NCBI GenBank assembly: GCA_027490925.1
Contig: JAIXXF010000001.1
Span: 62,001-126,000, forward strand
From: Comamonadaceae bacterium
GTDB taxonomy: Bacteria; Pseudomonadota; Gammaproteobacteria; Burkholderiales; Burkholderiaceae_C
DNA length: 64,000 nt
Direction of reading: 5' to 3'
Position 1 is the stretch's first letter. Every line of letters begins with the position of its first letter. The notes under the pieces are model-generated. The model was not told the origin of the DNA and made no database searches. It saw only the letters and a program-made list of their open reading frames with translations. Shown piece by piece: positions 52,853 to 62,940 of the stretch. The position numbers were made by a program, and so were the translations under genes.

Positions 52853-53010
52853 GAGGCTGTACGCAGCTTCCCGCATCGGGCTGGCCAAGGGGTCGGCCTA
52901 CAATGGTTCGGCAGTGAACCCCGCTGTTCCACACCCCCCCGCCCAACGCCCTGGGCCGACCCAGTGGCCACAGGCCAGCGCCGCAGCCCGCCCGTGCCAG
53001 GAGACCCCAC

Positions 53011-55335
53011 ATGCCGCTCAATGACCCGGCCAGCGCCGACGACAAACGCCTGAAGAAACTCGAAGAACTGCGCACGGCCGCGCTTGACTACCACGAGTTC
53101 CCGACGCCGGGCAAACTCGCCATCGCCGCGACCAAGCAGCTGGTGAACCAGCACGACTTGGCACTGGCCTACTCCCCTGGGGTGGCCGCGCCGTGCGAGG
53201 AAATCGTCAAAGACCCGAACAACGCGTTCAAGTACACCAGCCGCGGTAACTTGGTCGCGGTCATCACCAATGGCACCGCAGTGCTCGGTCTTGGCGACAT
53301 TGGCCCGCTGGCCGCCAAGCCGGTGATGGAAGGCAAGGGCGTGCTGTTCAAGAAGTTCGCGGGCATTGATGTGTTCGACATCGAGATCAACGAAAAGCAG
53401 GACCTCGACAAGCTGGTGGACATCATCGCGTCGCTCGAGCCGACCTTCGGTGGCGTGAACCTGGAAGACATCAAGGCGCCCGACTGCTTCTACGTCGAGC
53501 GCAGACTGCGCGAGCGGATGAAGATCCCGGTCTTTCACGACGACCAGCACGGCACGGCCATCGTGGTGGGCGCGGCCATTTTGAACGGCCTGAAGGTGGT
53601 CGGCAAAGACCCCACCAAAGTCAAACTCGTCACTTCAGGCGCGGGCGCGGCGGCGCTGGCTTGCCTGAGCCTGCTGGTCAAGCTCGGCATCCCGCGTGAG
53701 AACATTTACGTCACCGACCTCGCCGGGGTGGTCTATGAAGGCCGCACCGAATTGATGGACGAGGACAAGGTCCAGTTCGCTCAAAAGACCGACGCACGCA
53801 CCCTGCGCGACGTCATCCAAGGCGCCGACATCTTTTTGGGCCTGTCGGCAGGCGGTGTGCTCAAGCCCGACATGGTTGCCGCCATGGCGGCCAAACCGCT
53901 GATCTTTGCGCTCGCCAACCCCACGCCTGAAATCCTGCCGGAAGAAGTCAAGGCAGTGCGCAGCGACGCGATCATGGCCACCGGCCGCACCGATTACCCG
54001 AACCAGGTCAACAACGTCCTGTGCTTTCCGTACATCTTCCGCGGTGCGCTCGACAGCGGCGCCACCACCATCACGGTGGAGATGGAGATCGCGGCGGTTC
54101 ACGCCATCGCGGCATTGGCCCAGGCCGAGCAGAGCGAGGTGGTGGCCGCTGCTTATGTGGGGGAGCAACTCGCTTTCGGGCCGGAGTACCTGATTCCCAA
54201 ACCCTTTGACCCGCGTCTGATGATGAAGATCGCGCCCGCTGTCGCGCAGGCCGCCGCCGACAGCGGCGTGGCCTTGCGCCCGGTGGCCGACATGGACGCC
54301 TACATCGAGCGCCTGCAAAGCTTTGTGTACGCCTCGGGCACGACGATGAAGCCCATCTTCACCGCCGCCAAAAAGGCTGAGAGAAAGCGCGTGTGCTACG
54401 CCGAGGGCGAAGAGGAGCGGGTGCTGCGCGCCTGCCAGATCGTGGTGGACGAAGGCCTGGCCCGCCCTGTACTGATCGGCCGCCCCTTGATCATCGCGCA
54501 GCGCATCAAGAACTTCGGTCTGCGGCTGCGCGAGGGGGCAGACTACGACATCGTCAACGTCGAGCAGGACCACCGCTACCGCGATTTCTGGCAAACCTAC
54601 CACCGCATGACCGATCGCAAGGGCATCACCGAGCCCATGGCCAAGATCGAGATGCGCCGACGCCTGACGCTGATCGCGTCGATGATGCTGCACAAGGGCG
54701 AAGCCGATGGCGTCATCTGCGGCACCTGGGGCACCACGCCGATGCACCTGCACTACGTGGACCAGGTCATTGGCAAACGCGCGGGGGTGACCACGTACGC
54801 GTGCATGAACGGACTGCTGCTGCCGGGTCGGCAGGTGTTCTTGGTGGACACCCATGTCAACTACGACCCCACCGCCGAGCAGCTGGCCGAGATCACCGTC
54901 ATGGCGGCCGAGGAAATGGTGCGCTTCGGCCTCAAGCCCAAGGCCGCGCTGCTGAGCCACTCCAACTTTGGCAGCAGCAACCAGCCCAGCGCGGTCAAGA
55001 TGCGGCAGACGCTGGAACTTTTGCGCAGCATCGCGCCCTGGCTTGAGGCCGACGGTGAAATGCACGGCGACATCGGTCTGGACGCGGTCGCCCGCCGGGC
55101 CGTGATGCCCAACAGCACCCTGACCGGCGAGGCCAACCTGTTGGTCATGCCCAACATCGACGCCGCCAACATCGCTTACAACCTGCTGAAAACGGTGGCG
55201 GGCGGCAACATCGCCATCGGCCCGGTGCTTCTGGGCGCGGCCCAGCCGATCCACATCCTGACGGCCAGCACCACGGTGCGGCGCATTGTGAACATGACCG
55301 CCCTGACCGTGGCGGACGCCAACGCCGCCCGCTGA
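53011..55335 (+). CDS. maeB: NADP-dependent malic enzyme with phosphotransacetylase-like domain
   Basis: Oxidatively decarboxylates malate to pyruvate, supplying NADPH. The 774 residues begin [20 protein letters not shown]. The N-terminal malic domain ([15 protein letters not shown]), metal site FHDDQHGTA and NADP domain [13 protein letters not shown] take up about 430 residues. The C-terminal phosphate acetyl/butyryltransferase-like domain, the hallmark of MaeB, regulates rather than catalyses in studied members. A TACAAT -10-like hexamer near 52899 may be its promoter. It is monocistronic. Confidence 0.96.
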   Translation: MPLNDPASADDKRLKKLEELRTAALDYHEFPTPGKLAIAATKQLVNQHDLALAYSPGVAAPCEEIVKDPNNAFKYTSRGNLVAVITNGTAVLGLGDIGPLAAKPVMEGKGVLFKKFAGIDVFDIEINEKQDLDKLVDIIASLEPTFGGVNLEDIKAPDCFYVERRLRERMKIPVFHDDQHGTAIVVGAAILNGLKVVGKDPTKVKLVTSGAGAAALACLSLLVKLGIPRENIYVTDLAGVVYEGRTELMDEDKVQFAQKTDARTLRDVIQGADIFLGLSAGGVLKPDMVAAMAAKPLIFALANPTPEILPEEVKAVRSDAIMATGRTDYPNQVNNVLCFPYIFRGALDSGATTITVEMEIAAVHAIAALAQAEQSEVVAAAYVGEQLAFGPEYLIPKPFDPRLMMKIAPAVAQAAADSGVALRPVADMDAYIERLQSFVYASGTTMKPIFTAAKKAERKRVCYAEGEEERVLRACQIVVDEGLARPVLIGRPLIIAQRIKNFGLRLREGADYDIVNVEQDHRYRDFWQTYHRMTDRKGITEPMAKIEMRRRLTLIASMMLHKGEADGVICGTWGTTPMHLHYVDQVIGKRAGVTTYACMNGLLLPGRQVFLVDTHVNYDPTAEQLAEITVMAAEEMVRFGLKPKAALLSHSNFGSSNQPSAVKMRQTLELLRSIAPWLEADGEMHGDIGLDAVARRAVMPNSTLTGEANLLVMPNIDAANIAYNLLKTVAGGNIAIGPVLLGAAQPIHILTASTTVRRIVNMTALTVADANAAR

Positions 55336-55548
55336 GCCTGGCCGAGCAGCCACAGGGGCTTTGGGACGGTATTCGGTGTGGTCAGCGCGTCGATTAAGTC
55401 CTGCCGATAGCAAGCACTGACTAGACTGCGGCATGCGTCACGCCCCCACCGTTCGTGTGGTGGGCGCAGGCTTGCGTTTTGGGTGCGCTTCGGTCACACT
55501 ACCGACTTGAAATTTTCGGGTTAACCCGTGGTTTTCGAGAGGTTGCAG

Positions 55549-55965
55549 ATGTCGCGGGCTCACAACAACAAGACCAAACTGGCCAAGCTCGCGTGGGTTT
55601 TGTGTGGCGTTTTATGGGCGAGCACCTCGGTGGTGCATGCCCGATCAGACGCCCCAACGGCCCCATCGGCCGAGATTGCTTTGGCGGATTTGCCCCCACA
55701 GGGGCGCGAAACTTACAAACTGATCTTGCAAGGCGGCCCGTTTCCTTACGAGAAAGACGGCACGGTGTTTGGCAACCGTGAACGCCTGTTGCCCAAGCAG
55801 CCGCGGGGCCACTACCGGGAGTACACGGTGAAGACCCCAGGTGTGCGCCACCGGGGAGCGCGCCGCATCGTGTGCGGTGGACAGCACCCTCGGCAGCCCG
55901 AAGCCTGCTACTACACCAGCGACCACTATGCGAGTTTTCGCCGGGTCGCCTCGAACGCCCCATGA
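55549..55965 (+). CDS. Secreted guanyl-specific ribonuclease (RNase Sa/barnase family)
   Basis: Exported endoribonuclease of 138 residues from ATG 55549, with GAGAGG 6 bp upstream; GTG 55528 is an alternative. A signal peptide (KLAWVLCGVLWASTSVVHA) is followed by the microbial RNase fold. Active-site residues match RNase Sa: Glu91 in REYTVKTPG, Arg102 and Arg106 in HRGARRIVCGG, and His126 in YYTSDHYASF. FPYEKDGTVFGNRERLLP is the guanine-binding region. Two cysteines (109, 120) can form a disulfide. The downstream barstar overlaps by ATGA. Confidence 0.9.
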   Translation: MSRAHNNKTKLAKLAWVLCGVLWASTSVVHARSDAPTAPSAEIALADLPPQGRETYKLILQGGPFPYEKDGTVFGNRERLLPKQPRGHYREYTVKTPGVRHRGARRIVCGGQHPRQPEACYYTSDHYASFRRVASNAP

Positions 55966-56426
55966 CGACGGCTTGCCTAATGGCAAGCGTCAACGATTTT
56001 TTGACTATGGAAAGAGACGCGGAGATGGACACACCACTTCGTAATGTGAGAACCAACATCGTGCAGTCGATCCGTGCCTTTCGGGTGTCGGATCTGCAAG
56101 GCGCTGCACAGCATTTGGGTCAGCATTTTTTGTACGCCAACCTGGCCAACGCGCAGTCGAAACAAGACGTGCTGGACCTGATCGCCGATCAGTTCACCTT
56201 CCCGTCCCAGTTTGGCAAAAACTTCGATGCCCTGTACGACTGTCTGACCGACCCGCTGCACAAGTCGGGCCCGCAGCCCGGTTTTGTGGTGGTGCTGGAG
56301 CAGATCCCGGCCAACGCCAAGTTCGACAAAGAAGCGCGTGAACAGCTGCTCGACATCTTCCGCGACGCCGCCGACTATTGGGGGGACCGAAAGATACCCT
56401 TCAGGTGTTTCTATTCTTTTCTGTAG
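55962..56426 (+). CDS. Barstar-family ribonuclease inhibitor
   Basis: Cytoplasmic inhibitor of the preceding RNase. ATG 55962 overlaps the RNase stop and gives 154 residues; ATG 56025 (MDTPLRNVRTN) would give a more usual length. The barstar fold is visible in KQDVLDLIADQFTFPSQFGK, then NFDALYDCLTD with the acidic residues that plug the RNase active site, then VVVLEQIPAN. It ends IPFRCFYSFL. Coupled translation ensures inhibitor is made with the toxin. Pairing with RNase is strongly supported by family and overlap. Confidence 0.93.
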   Translation: MTTACLMASVNDFLTMERDAEMDTPLRNVRTNIVQSIRAFRVSDLQGAAQHLGQHFLYANLANAQSKQDVLDLIADQFTFPSQFGKNFDALYDCLTDPLHKSGPQPGFVVVLEQIPANAKFDKEAREQLLDIFRDAADYWGDRKIPFRCFYSFL

Positions 56427-56765
56427 CCCGTTCTGCACAAGCCAGCCAAGCAGAACGGGCGAACGAGGCTAACCCGGACCAGCCGACCGCCGAGGCGGTG
56501 GCAAGCGCCGCACCGACCACCGAAACCGGCGAGAAAATGCCCACCGACAAATTGGTGGACGTGTCGCCCCTGGCGCTGCGCATGAGCAGCCCCTTCAACG
56601 CTGGTTACTGGCTCGCTGCCGCGTAAACAGATGCCCCTGCGACGGGGCTCGCCGCGCGCAGCGGTATGTTCCTGAGGAGCGCCGTATGGTGACGGCGCGC
56701 AACCCGGTAGGGGTGCGTGAGCCATTGAGAGTCCCCCCGCACAAAGCCCGCTTCGGCGGGCTTTG
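56426..56765. other. Gene-poor region with inverted repeat after barstar
   Basis: A perfect 11-bp inverted repeat, GCCCGTTCTGC (56426-56436) / GCAGAACGGGC (56450-56460), begins at the last base of the barstar stop codon; no T run follows. A 29-codon open stretch (56538-56627, MPTDKLVDVSPLALR...) has no recognisable similarity or ribosome-binding site and I do not call it. The region ends with the ksgA terminator hairpin. Confidence 0.5.
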
Positions 56766-56766
56766 T
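56741..56766. terminator. Hairpin at the ksgA 3' end
   Basis: ACAAAGCCCGC (56741-56751), TTCG tetraloop, GCGGGCTTTGT (56756-56766). It adjoins the ksgA stop; the T-run is short in both directions, so termination may be partial. Confidence 0.65.
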
Positions 56767-57527
56767 CACGTCTGCGTGGCCAGAGCGAGGTCGAGGTACT
56801 CGTGCACCGGCACCTCTTCGGCGCGCCGCTGCAGGTCGAACACACCGGAAAAGTCTTGTTGTGCCAGCCAGTGGCCCAAGGTGTGGCGCAACAGCTTGCG
56901 GCGTTGGCTGAAGGCCACTTGCACCAGCGCGCTGAGGTGTGCTGGATGCACCGGGGCGAATTGCGCGCGCGGCACCATGCGCACGACCGCGCTGTCCACC
57001 CGCGGCGGCGGGTCGAACGATTCGGGCGGCACAAACAGCACGTTGGCCATGTCGTAGCGCCATTGCAGCATCACGCTCAAGCGCCCGTAGTCGCTGGTGG
57101 CGGGCTGCGCCACCATGCGGTCCACCACTTCTTTTTGCAGCATGAAGTGCTGGTCTTCCACCACCGCCACGTGGTCGAGCATGTGGAACAAGATCGGTGT
57201 GGAGATGTTGTACGGCAGGTTGCCCACCACCCGCAGCTTGGCGCCCACCGGTCTTGGGAGGTTCGAGAAGTCCACACGCAGCACGTCGGACTCGACCACG
57301 TCGAGCTGGGGGTGGTCGCGCAGGCGCTGCGCGAGGTCACGGTCCAGCTCGATCACGGTGAGTCGACCCAGGCGTTCCACCAGCGGCTGCGTCAGGGCCG
57401 CCAGGCCGGGCCCGATCTCCACCATGGCTTGGCCAGGCTGGGGCCCGATCTCTCGGACGATGCCATCGATGATGCCAGCGTCGGACAGGAAGTGCTGCCC
57501 AAAGCGCTTGCGGGCGACGTGCTTCAT
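56766..57527 (-). CDS. rsmA: 16S rRNA (adenine1518/1519-N6)-dimethyltransferase
   Basis: KsgA methylase modifying two adjacent adenines late in 30S assembly. The 253 residues start [20 protein letters not shown]. The SAM-binding site is [12 protein letters not shown], and motif IV NLPYNIS is diagnostic for m6,2A enzymes. It follows surA and lptD on the same strand in the conserved lptD-surA-(pdxA)-ksgA order; pdxA is missing here. The gap to surA is 39 bp. Confidence 0.97.
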   Translation of the reverse strand: MKHVARKRFGQHFLSDAGIIDGIVREIGPQPGQAMVEIGPGLAALTQPLVERLGRLTVIELDRDLAQRLRDHPQLDVVESDVLRVDFSNLPRPVGAKLRVVGNLPYNISTPILFHMLDHVAVVEDQHFMLQKEVVDRMVAQPATSDYGRLSVMLQWRYDMANVLFVPPESFDPPPRVDSAVVRMVPRAQFAPVHPAHLSALVQVAFSQRRKLLRHTLGHWLAQQDFSGVFDLQRRAEEVPVHEYLDLALATQT

Positions 57528-57566
57528 GCCCAGGCGTGGCGTTGGCAGGGTGGGCCCGTCAGGGCG

Positions 57567-58946
57567 TCACTGCGGCGGTTCACGAAACTCCACGTAGGCC
57601 CGGCCACGCACCTCTTGGGCCCATTGCGAGTAAGCCTCGTCTTGCTTCTTCTCGCGCAGCGCGGCCCGTGCGAGGTCGCGTTGCTGGTTCTGGGTCAGCT
57701 TGGCCTGGCGGCGCTCCACCACCTGGATCAGGTGCACCCCGAAGCGCGAGGTCACCGGCTCGGCGATCTGGCCTGGCGCGAGCGCGTTCATCGCGCTTTC
57801 GAACTCGGGCACGAACTGGCCAGGGCTGGCCCAGCCGAGGTCGCCGCCGTTGGGCGCCGACCCGTCGGCCGACAGCTCTCTGGCGACCGCCGCGAAATCG
57901 GCTTTGCCGTCCAGCACTTGTTTGCGCACCTGTGACAACCGGGTGCGGGCGGCCGCCTCACTTTGGTTGGGGCCGACCCGCAACAGGATGTGGCGGGCCC
58001 GGGTTTGCGTCACGGTGTCGGACACCGTGCTGCCTTGTTTTTTGTCCAAGACCTTGAGGATGTGGAAACCCGCGCCGCTGCGCACCGGACCAGCCACACC
58101 GCCCACGGGCAGGTTGCGAACGGCGTCGATGAACAACTCGGGGTAGCGCTCTGTGGGCCTCAAGCCGAGCTGCCCGCCCTGCCGCTTGTCGGGGGAGTCG
58201 GAGAGTTCAGCGGCCAGACTGGCGAAGTCGTCGCCTTTCTGGGCACGTTCAAACGCCCGCTGGGCGCGCGCCCGCAGGGTGGCGACTTGCGACTCGCTCG
58301 CCTTCTCAGGCACCGCGATCAAAATTTGCCCTAAGTTGATGCCGACCGTGGGGCTGCTGCTGCTTTGCTCGCTGAGAAACTGGTCGGCCTCTCGGTCGCT
58401 CACGCGGGTGCGGGATTCGACCTCGCGCTCGCGGATGCGGGCGAGCATGAGCTGGTCGCGCAGGTCGTTGCGGAACTGTTGCAAGCTCAGGCCTTCGGCC
58501 TGCAAGCGCCGACGCAGCCCCTCGACCGACACCTGATTTTGCTGGGCCACGGTTTGCATCGCCATGTCCACCTGTGCGTCGTCCACCTTGATCCCGCTGT
58601 CGCGCGCCACCTGCAACTGCGCGCGCTCGTTGATCATGAGGTCGATCATGCGGTTGGCGACATCGCTGCGTGGTGGCACCGCCACCCCTTGCTGCGTGAG
58701 CTGTTGCTCGGCGCGCAGCACTCGGGCCCGCAGCTCGTTGTTGGTGATGGGCTCGGAGTTGACCACCACCACGATGAAGTCGGCCGGTTGGGGGCCACTT
58801 TGCGCAATGCGCTGGGTGGGCACCGTGACCGCCGCGCCGGGCAACGCGCTGGGGCGGTTGGCGGGGCGCAGCGACTGCGCTGCCACGCTGGCACTCAGCA
58901 ACCACAGGCAGCAGACCAGCAGCGGTCGGGAGAAATGGGTGTTCAT
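57567..58946 (-). CDS. surA: Periplasmic chaperone/peptidyl-prolyl isomerase SurA
   Basis: Escorts outer-membrane proteins such as LptD to the BAM complex. ATG 58946 (MNTHFSRPLLVCCLWLLSA) gives 459 residues with a signal peptide cleaved near VAAQ. An N-terminal chaperone domain (about 60-220) is followed by two parvulin domains, seen as RARHILLRVG and the earlier LGQILIAVPEK, with GDLGWASPGQFVPEFE in the second. It starts 5 bp past the lptD stop, so the two are cotranscribed. Confidence 0.96.
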   Translation of the reverse strand: MNTHFSRPLLVCCLWLLSASVAAQSLRPANRPSALPGAAVTVPTQRIAQSGPQPADFIVVVVNSEPITNNELRARVLRAEQQLTQQGVAVPPRSDVANRMIDLMINERAQLQVARDSGIKVDDAQVDMAMQTVAQQNQVSVEGLRRRLQAEGLSLQQFRNDLRDQLMLARIREREVESRTRVSDREADQFLSEQSSSSPTVGINLGQILIAVPEKASESQVATLRARAQRAFERAQKGDDFASLAAELSDSPDKRQGGQLGLRPTERYPELFIDAVRNLPVGGVAGPVRSGAGFHILKVLDKKQGSTVSDTVTQTRARHILLRVGPNQSEAAARTRLSQVRKQVLDGKADFAAVARELSADGSAPNGGDLGWASPGQFVPEFESAMNALAPGQIAEPVTSRFGVHLIQVVERRQAKLTQNQQRDLARAALREKKQDEAYSQWAQEVRGRAYVEFREPPQ

Positions 58947-58951
58947 GGGGC

Positions 58952-61486
58952 TCAGTCGTAACGTGAAAAGCGGCTCGGCGTGGTGGTCTGTTCGCGCAGG
59001 TACTGGTAGCGTGGGATGTTGTCCCGCAGGGTCCGCAGCGGGTTGGAGCCGAGCCGTGAGAAACCGACGAATTCCAGCTGGAACAGGACACGCTGGTTGG
59101 CCGAATTGACGCTGCGTTGCAGCCGCTCCAGCACGATGCGGCCGAGCCAGCAACCGCCGTCATATTCGAGGCCGACGATGGAGTCCACCAGCTTGCTGTC
59201 TTTGAGGCTGTAGTTCAAGCGCCCCACGCCGTACCAACGCCCGTCACCCAGGCCTCTGCCGTAGCCTAGGTCGGTGCCGCGGTCACCGAAGAGGTCGTTG
59301 ATCGGCCATTGAAAACCGACGTCGACCTGTTCGCTGCCAGGGTCCAGCGTGCTGGTGGGGCGCTGCAGCCGGTAGGCGGCACTGACCACCCGGTAGTTGG
59401 TGGGCGCGTAACGCACGCTGGCGGTGGAGCGCACCACGCGGCTGGCTTTCTGGTTGAACTGCACCGTCCCTTCGGTGGACCACTGTGGTGTCCAGTTCAT
59501 CGCCGCGCCCGCCAGCACGTCGCTGATGCGATCGACCTGTGGCAGCCCCCCCGGGAGGGTCACATTCTGGTCGTTGAAGCGCAAGCGTTGGGCCACGCCA
59601 AAGCGCACCGCCTCAGCCCCGGTGGTGGGGTCCAGAAGGCGGGTGGTGACGCCCAGCGTCAACAGGTTGTTGTCGGAAATGCGGTCGTTGCCACCGAAGT
59701 TGTTCTCGGTGTAGGCGGTGGCGAAGTTGAAGTCGTTCGCGCCCGAGTCGTAGTTGGGCAGGAAACTTTGGTCCCGGAACGGGGTGTAGGTGTAGAACGC
59801 GCGGGGCTCCAGCGTTTGGGTGAAGCCGCGCCCGAAAAAACTGGCCTGCCGCTCGAACACCAAGCCGCTGTCGAGGCTGAAGGTCGGCAGAGCCCGGCTG
59901 GCGCTGGATTTGCCGTTGGCCAGCGGGCCGTCGAAGGTGTACTGCGTGGCGTGGAACTGCGCCTTGGGCACCACGAAATAGCCCGGTGTGACCCACGGCA
60001 GGCTGACCTGGCCGATGGCGTAGCTGCGGTTGCCGTTGGGTTGCAGGGCGGCGAAGTTGCGGTCGGTGACGAAGCGGGTGAAGTCGCCTTCAAACGAGAA
60101 GTCCAGCCCCGCAAGACCGCTCCGGGTGTAGCGGGTGTTGACCTGCGGCAAGCGGTCGTACGGCGGCACGATGGGCGCGGTCACGTCTTGCAGCGTTTGC
60201 CATTTCAGGGTGCGCACGCTGTTGGTGAAGTCGCCGATGGCGAAGCTGGCCGACGCGTCGGCCGCCAGCAACCGCTGGGTGAGTGAGCCAGTCGCGCGTG
60301 GGAAGTCGCGCCAGTAGTTGTCGTCGCTTACCCGGTTGATGTTGAGGTTCACGCCCACTGGGCCCACGCCGGGCAGACCGGTGTCGAACCCGCCACTGTG
60401 CTGCGCCACCAGGCCCCAGCGCGAACGCCCGCGCAGTTGGTCGTTGGGCATGAAGTCGCCACGCAAGCTGCCGCGGTAGTCGTCTTCGAGGTAGCGGAAC
60501 TCGGCCCCACCCGCCACGCCACGGCGGCTGAGCAGCTCCGGGTAGAGGGTCAGGTCGCGGTTGGGTGCGATGTTCCAGTAGTACGGCAGCACCACGTCCA
60601 GGCCGCTGAGGTTGTCCAGCGCGATGGTGGGCGGCAGCACACCCGACTTGCGCTGGTCGCTGAGCGGAAAGCTCATGTTGGGGATCGGCAGGATGGGCAC
60701 GTCTTGGAAGCGCAGCACCGCACCCTCGGCCGAGCCCACGTCGGCCTCGGTGTCGAAATTGATGCGGGTGGCATTCAACACCCAGGCGGGCATCCAGTCT
60801 GGACCCGGTTGGCGTTTGCACGTGGTCAGGCTGGCGTTGCGCACGATGCTGCGCTTGTCGTCCACGAACTCGATGTCCGACGCCTGGCCGTAGCTGTCGT
60901 TCTGGATGAACTGGTAGCTCGGTTGCTTGAAAAAGCCCTCAAAGGTCTCCAGCCGCAGCTGCAATTCGGGGCCTTGGTAGATGTTGCCACCGCGGTTGAC
61001 GTAGACGTTGCCCACCGCGCGGGCCGTGTCTTCGGTCTGGTTGTATTCGATGCGGTCGGCGCGGATCACGGTGTCGGCCTGGCGCAGCTCGGCGTTGCCT
61101 TCGATCACCGTGTTGAGTTCGGTTTGGCCCGACAGCACGTTGCCCGAAATGAAGGTGGGCCGTTGGCCGCGCACGGTGCCAGGCAAGGCCTCTTGCAGCA
61201 TCAGGCTGCGCTTGAGCCGCAGCGGCAGCTGGTCGGGATCGCCGTCGCCTTCCGCAGCGCGTTCTTGCGACAGCGCCGCACCCGCCCACAAGGCGACGGC
61301 GGCCACTGCGGCCACAGCCGACAGCTTGTACAGGCCCGCCGGAGGCGCAGCGGCGATGCGGAACGGGCGAAGCGGTGGGTGTCGCAAGGTGGAACGCAGC
61401 GGCAGTGGATGGGACAAGGGCGGTTCGAACGAGGGCGGTTCGGGCGGCGCACCGGGCCGGGCGCGTTTGTAGAATGGATTATCCAT
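58952..61486 (-). CDS. lptD: LPS-assembly protein LptD
   Basis: Outer-membrane barrel that, with LptE, inserts LPS in the outer leaflet. The 844 residues start MDNPFYKRARPGAPPEPP at 61486. A long Pro-rich N-terminus precedes a hydrophobic segment that ends ALSQERA, so the signal is internal or the true start is later. An N-terminal OstA beta-jellyroll (SGNVLSGQTELNTVIEGNAE) is followed by the 26-strand barrel. Two cysteines (TTCKR near residue 218 and GGCWLG near the C-terminus) are available for the disulfide typical of LptD. It is divergent from amgK. Confidence 0.95.
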   Translation of the reverse strand: MDNPFYKRARPGAPPEPPSFEPPLSHPLPLRSTLRHPPLRPFRIAAAPPAGLYKLSAVAAVAAVALWAGAALSQERAAEGDGDPDQLPLRLKRSLMLQEALPGTVRGQRPTFISGNVLSGQTELNTVIEGNAELRQADTVIRADRIEYNQTEDTARAVGNVYVNRGGNIYQGPELQLRLETFEGFFKQPSYQFIQNDSYGQASDIEFVDDKRSIVRNASLTTCKRQPGPDWMPAWVLNATRINFDTEADVGSAEGAVLRFQDVPILPIPNMSFPLSDQRKSGVLPPTIALDNLSGLDVVLPYYWNIAPNRDLTLYPELLSRRGVAGGAEFRYLEDDYRGSLRGDFMPNDQLRGRSRWGLVAQHSGGFDTGLPGVGPVGVNLNINRVSDDNYWRDFPRATGSLTQRLLAADASASFAIGDFTNSVRTLKWQTLQDVTAPIVPPYDRLPQVNTRYTRSGLAGLDFSFEGDFTRFVTDRNFAALQPNGNRSYAIGQVSLPWVTPGYFVVPKAQFHATQYTFDGPLANGKSSASRALPTFSLDSGLVFERQASFFGRGFTQTLEPRAFYTYTPFRDQSFLPNYDSGANDFNFATAYTENNFGGNDRISDNNLLTLGVTTRLLDPTTGAEAVRFGVAQRLRFNDQNVTLPGGLPQVDRISDVLAGAAMNWTPQWSTEGTVQFNQKASRVVRSTASVRYAPTNYRVVSAAYRLQRPTSTLDPGSEQVDVGFQWPINDLFGDRGTDLGYGRGLGDGRWYGVGRLNYSLKDSKLVDSIVGLEYDGGCWLGRIVLERLQRSVNSANQRVLFQLEFVGFSRLGSNPLRTLRDNIPRYQYLREQTTTPSRFSRYD

Positions 61487-61770
61487 GAGTCAAACCCAGG
61501 CCCAGGCTGTGCCCTGGCGCCGGTTGAGACCGCTGCGCAGCCACCACACAACGACCCAGCGACTACCACAACCCCCCACGACACGGCTCTCGGGCAATCG
61601 AAGGGTGACGGCAGGGTGCCTCTTTTGGTGCCCCCCTGGGGCCCCCTAGTCCCCCGCTAGTGCCCTTGGGTCACCGCTGTGCGTGACCGGTTCTCGCCCG
61701 GTCATGGCTTCGCATGCGGCTGCACCACCCCACCAGCTTGCTCCCACCCACTGACACCATCTGCCCCGCC

Positions 61771-62859
61771 ATGAACGAGCCCCATCCGACCCGACCCGCG
61801 CCGATTGCTTGGTCCGACCCCGCGCGCGGGCAGGCGTTTTCCGTTTGGTTGACCGCGCTCGCCCCGCGCCACCAGCTGCGCCCCGAAACGCTGCGGTCGG
61901 CATCGGCCGACGCCAGCTTCCGCCGCTATTTCCGCGTCGACAGCGCGGCGCCCGGGGTGGGCAGCTGCATCGTGATGGACGCGCCGCCCGCGCAAGAAGA
62001 CTGCCGCCCTTTCGTGAAGGTGGCCGGGTTGATGGCCGCCGCCCAGCTGCGGGTGCCTGAAGTGCTGGCCTGGGACGAGGGCCAAGGCTTCATGCTGCTG
62101 ACCGACTTGGGCCACCAGACCCTGCTGGACGTGATCGACCCCGCCCGCCCCAGCGCCAACCTGCCGCGCTACCTGCAAGCCATCGACGCCCTGGTGGCTT
62201 GGCAACTGGCGTCCCGACCGGGGGTGTTGCCTGCCTACGACCAGACCCTGCTGCAGAGGGAATTGCGGCTGTTTCCCGACTGGTACCTCGGCCAATACCG
62301 TGGCCTCACGCTCACAGCCGACCAGCAGACGCTGATGGACAGCACCTTCGAGCAATTGGTGGCCCACAACCTGAGCGCGCCCAGCGTGTTCGTGCACCGC
62401 GACTTCATGCCGCGCAACCTCATGGTCCACCCCGACGGGCCTGGCCAGCCGCTGGGCGTGCTCGATTTCCAAGACGCCGTCTACGGCCCCATCAGTTACG
62501 ACATCGCCAGCCTGATGCGCGACGCGTTCCTGAGCTGGGAAGAAGACGTCGTGCTCGACATCACCGTGCGTTACTGGCAGAAAGCCAGCAAAGCGGGCCT
62601 GCCGGTGGACAGCGACTTCGGCGAGTTCTACCGCCGGGTGGAGTGGATGGGGCTGCAGCGCCACCTCAAGGTCGCGGGCATCTTCGCCCGCCTCAGCCTG
62701 CGCGACGGCAAGCCCAAGTACCTGGCCGACACGCCACGTTTCATCGGCTACATCCGCGCCACCGCTGGGCGCTACCGCGAGCTGCTCCCCTTCATGCGCC
62801 TGCTCGACACGCTGGAAGGCGTGCCCACCGAAAGCGGCTACGTTTTTGGCCGGATTTGA
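61771..62859 (+). CDS. amgK: N-acetylmuramate/N-acetylglucosamine kinase AmgK
   Basis: Anomeric sugar kinase of the cell-wall recycling bypass, giving MurNAc 1-phosphate for MurU. The 362 residues start MNEPHPTRPAPI at ATG 61771. Aminoglycoside phosphotransferase-type kinase fold: SFRRYFRV in the N-lobe, catalytic loop VHRDFMPRNLMV, metal motif LGVLDFQDAVYGP. Its position opposite lptD-surA is the one seen in Pseudomonas, where murU follows directly. Here a repeat and rsmE follow instead, and murU is at 41086. A TGACCGG/CCGGTCA hairpin lies in the 284-bp upstream gap. Confidence 0.88.
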   Translation: MNEPHPTRPAPIAWSDPARGQAFSVWLTALAPRHQLRPETLRSASADASFRRYFRVDSAAPGVGSCIVMDAPPAQEDCRPFVKVAGLMAAAQLRVPEVLAWDEGQGFMLLTDLGHQTLLDVIDPARPSANLPRYLQAIDALVAWQLASRPGVLPAYDQTLLQRELRLFPDWYLGQYRGLTLTADQQTLMDSTFEQLVAHNLSAPSVFVHRDFMPRNLMVHPDGPGQPLGVLDFQDAVYGPISYDIASLMRDAFLSWEEDVVLDITVRYWQKASKAGLPVDSDFGEFYRRVEWMGLQRHLKVAGIFARLSLRDGKPKYLADTPRFIGYIRATAGRYRELLPFMRLLDTLEGVPTESGYVFGRI

Positions 62860-62879
62860 CCCATGGCACGCATTTCAAG

Positions 62880-62940
62880 GTCAATTCGGCAGCTGGCCCC
62901 CGAAATCGCTTGCTAAACAGCTATTGAATTCATAGCAAAC
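62880..62940 (-). repeat. Dispersed repeat, copy before rsmE
   Basis: On the minus strand: head GTTTGCTATGAATTCAATAGC (62940 to 62920), tail with GGGGGCCAGCTGCC near 62905-62890. The head is a near-perfect palindrome. It occupies the whole amgK-rsmE gap and supplies the rsmE leader. Confidence 0.66.

Noticed and set aside
55381-55440. CGATAGCAAGCACTGACTAG upstream of the RNase gene as a seventh dispersed repeat
   Set aside because: It has ATAGC but no matching left arm and no GGGGCT tail at the expected distance.
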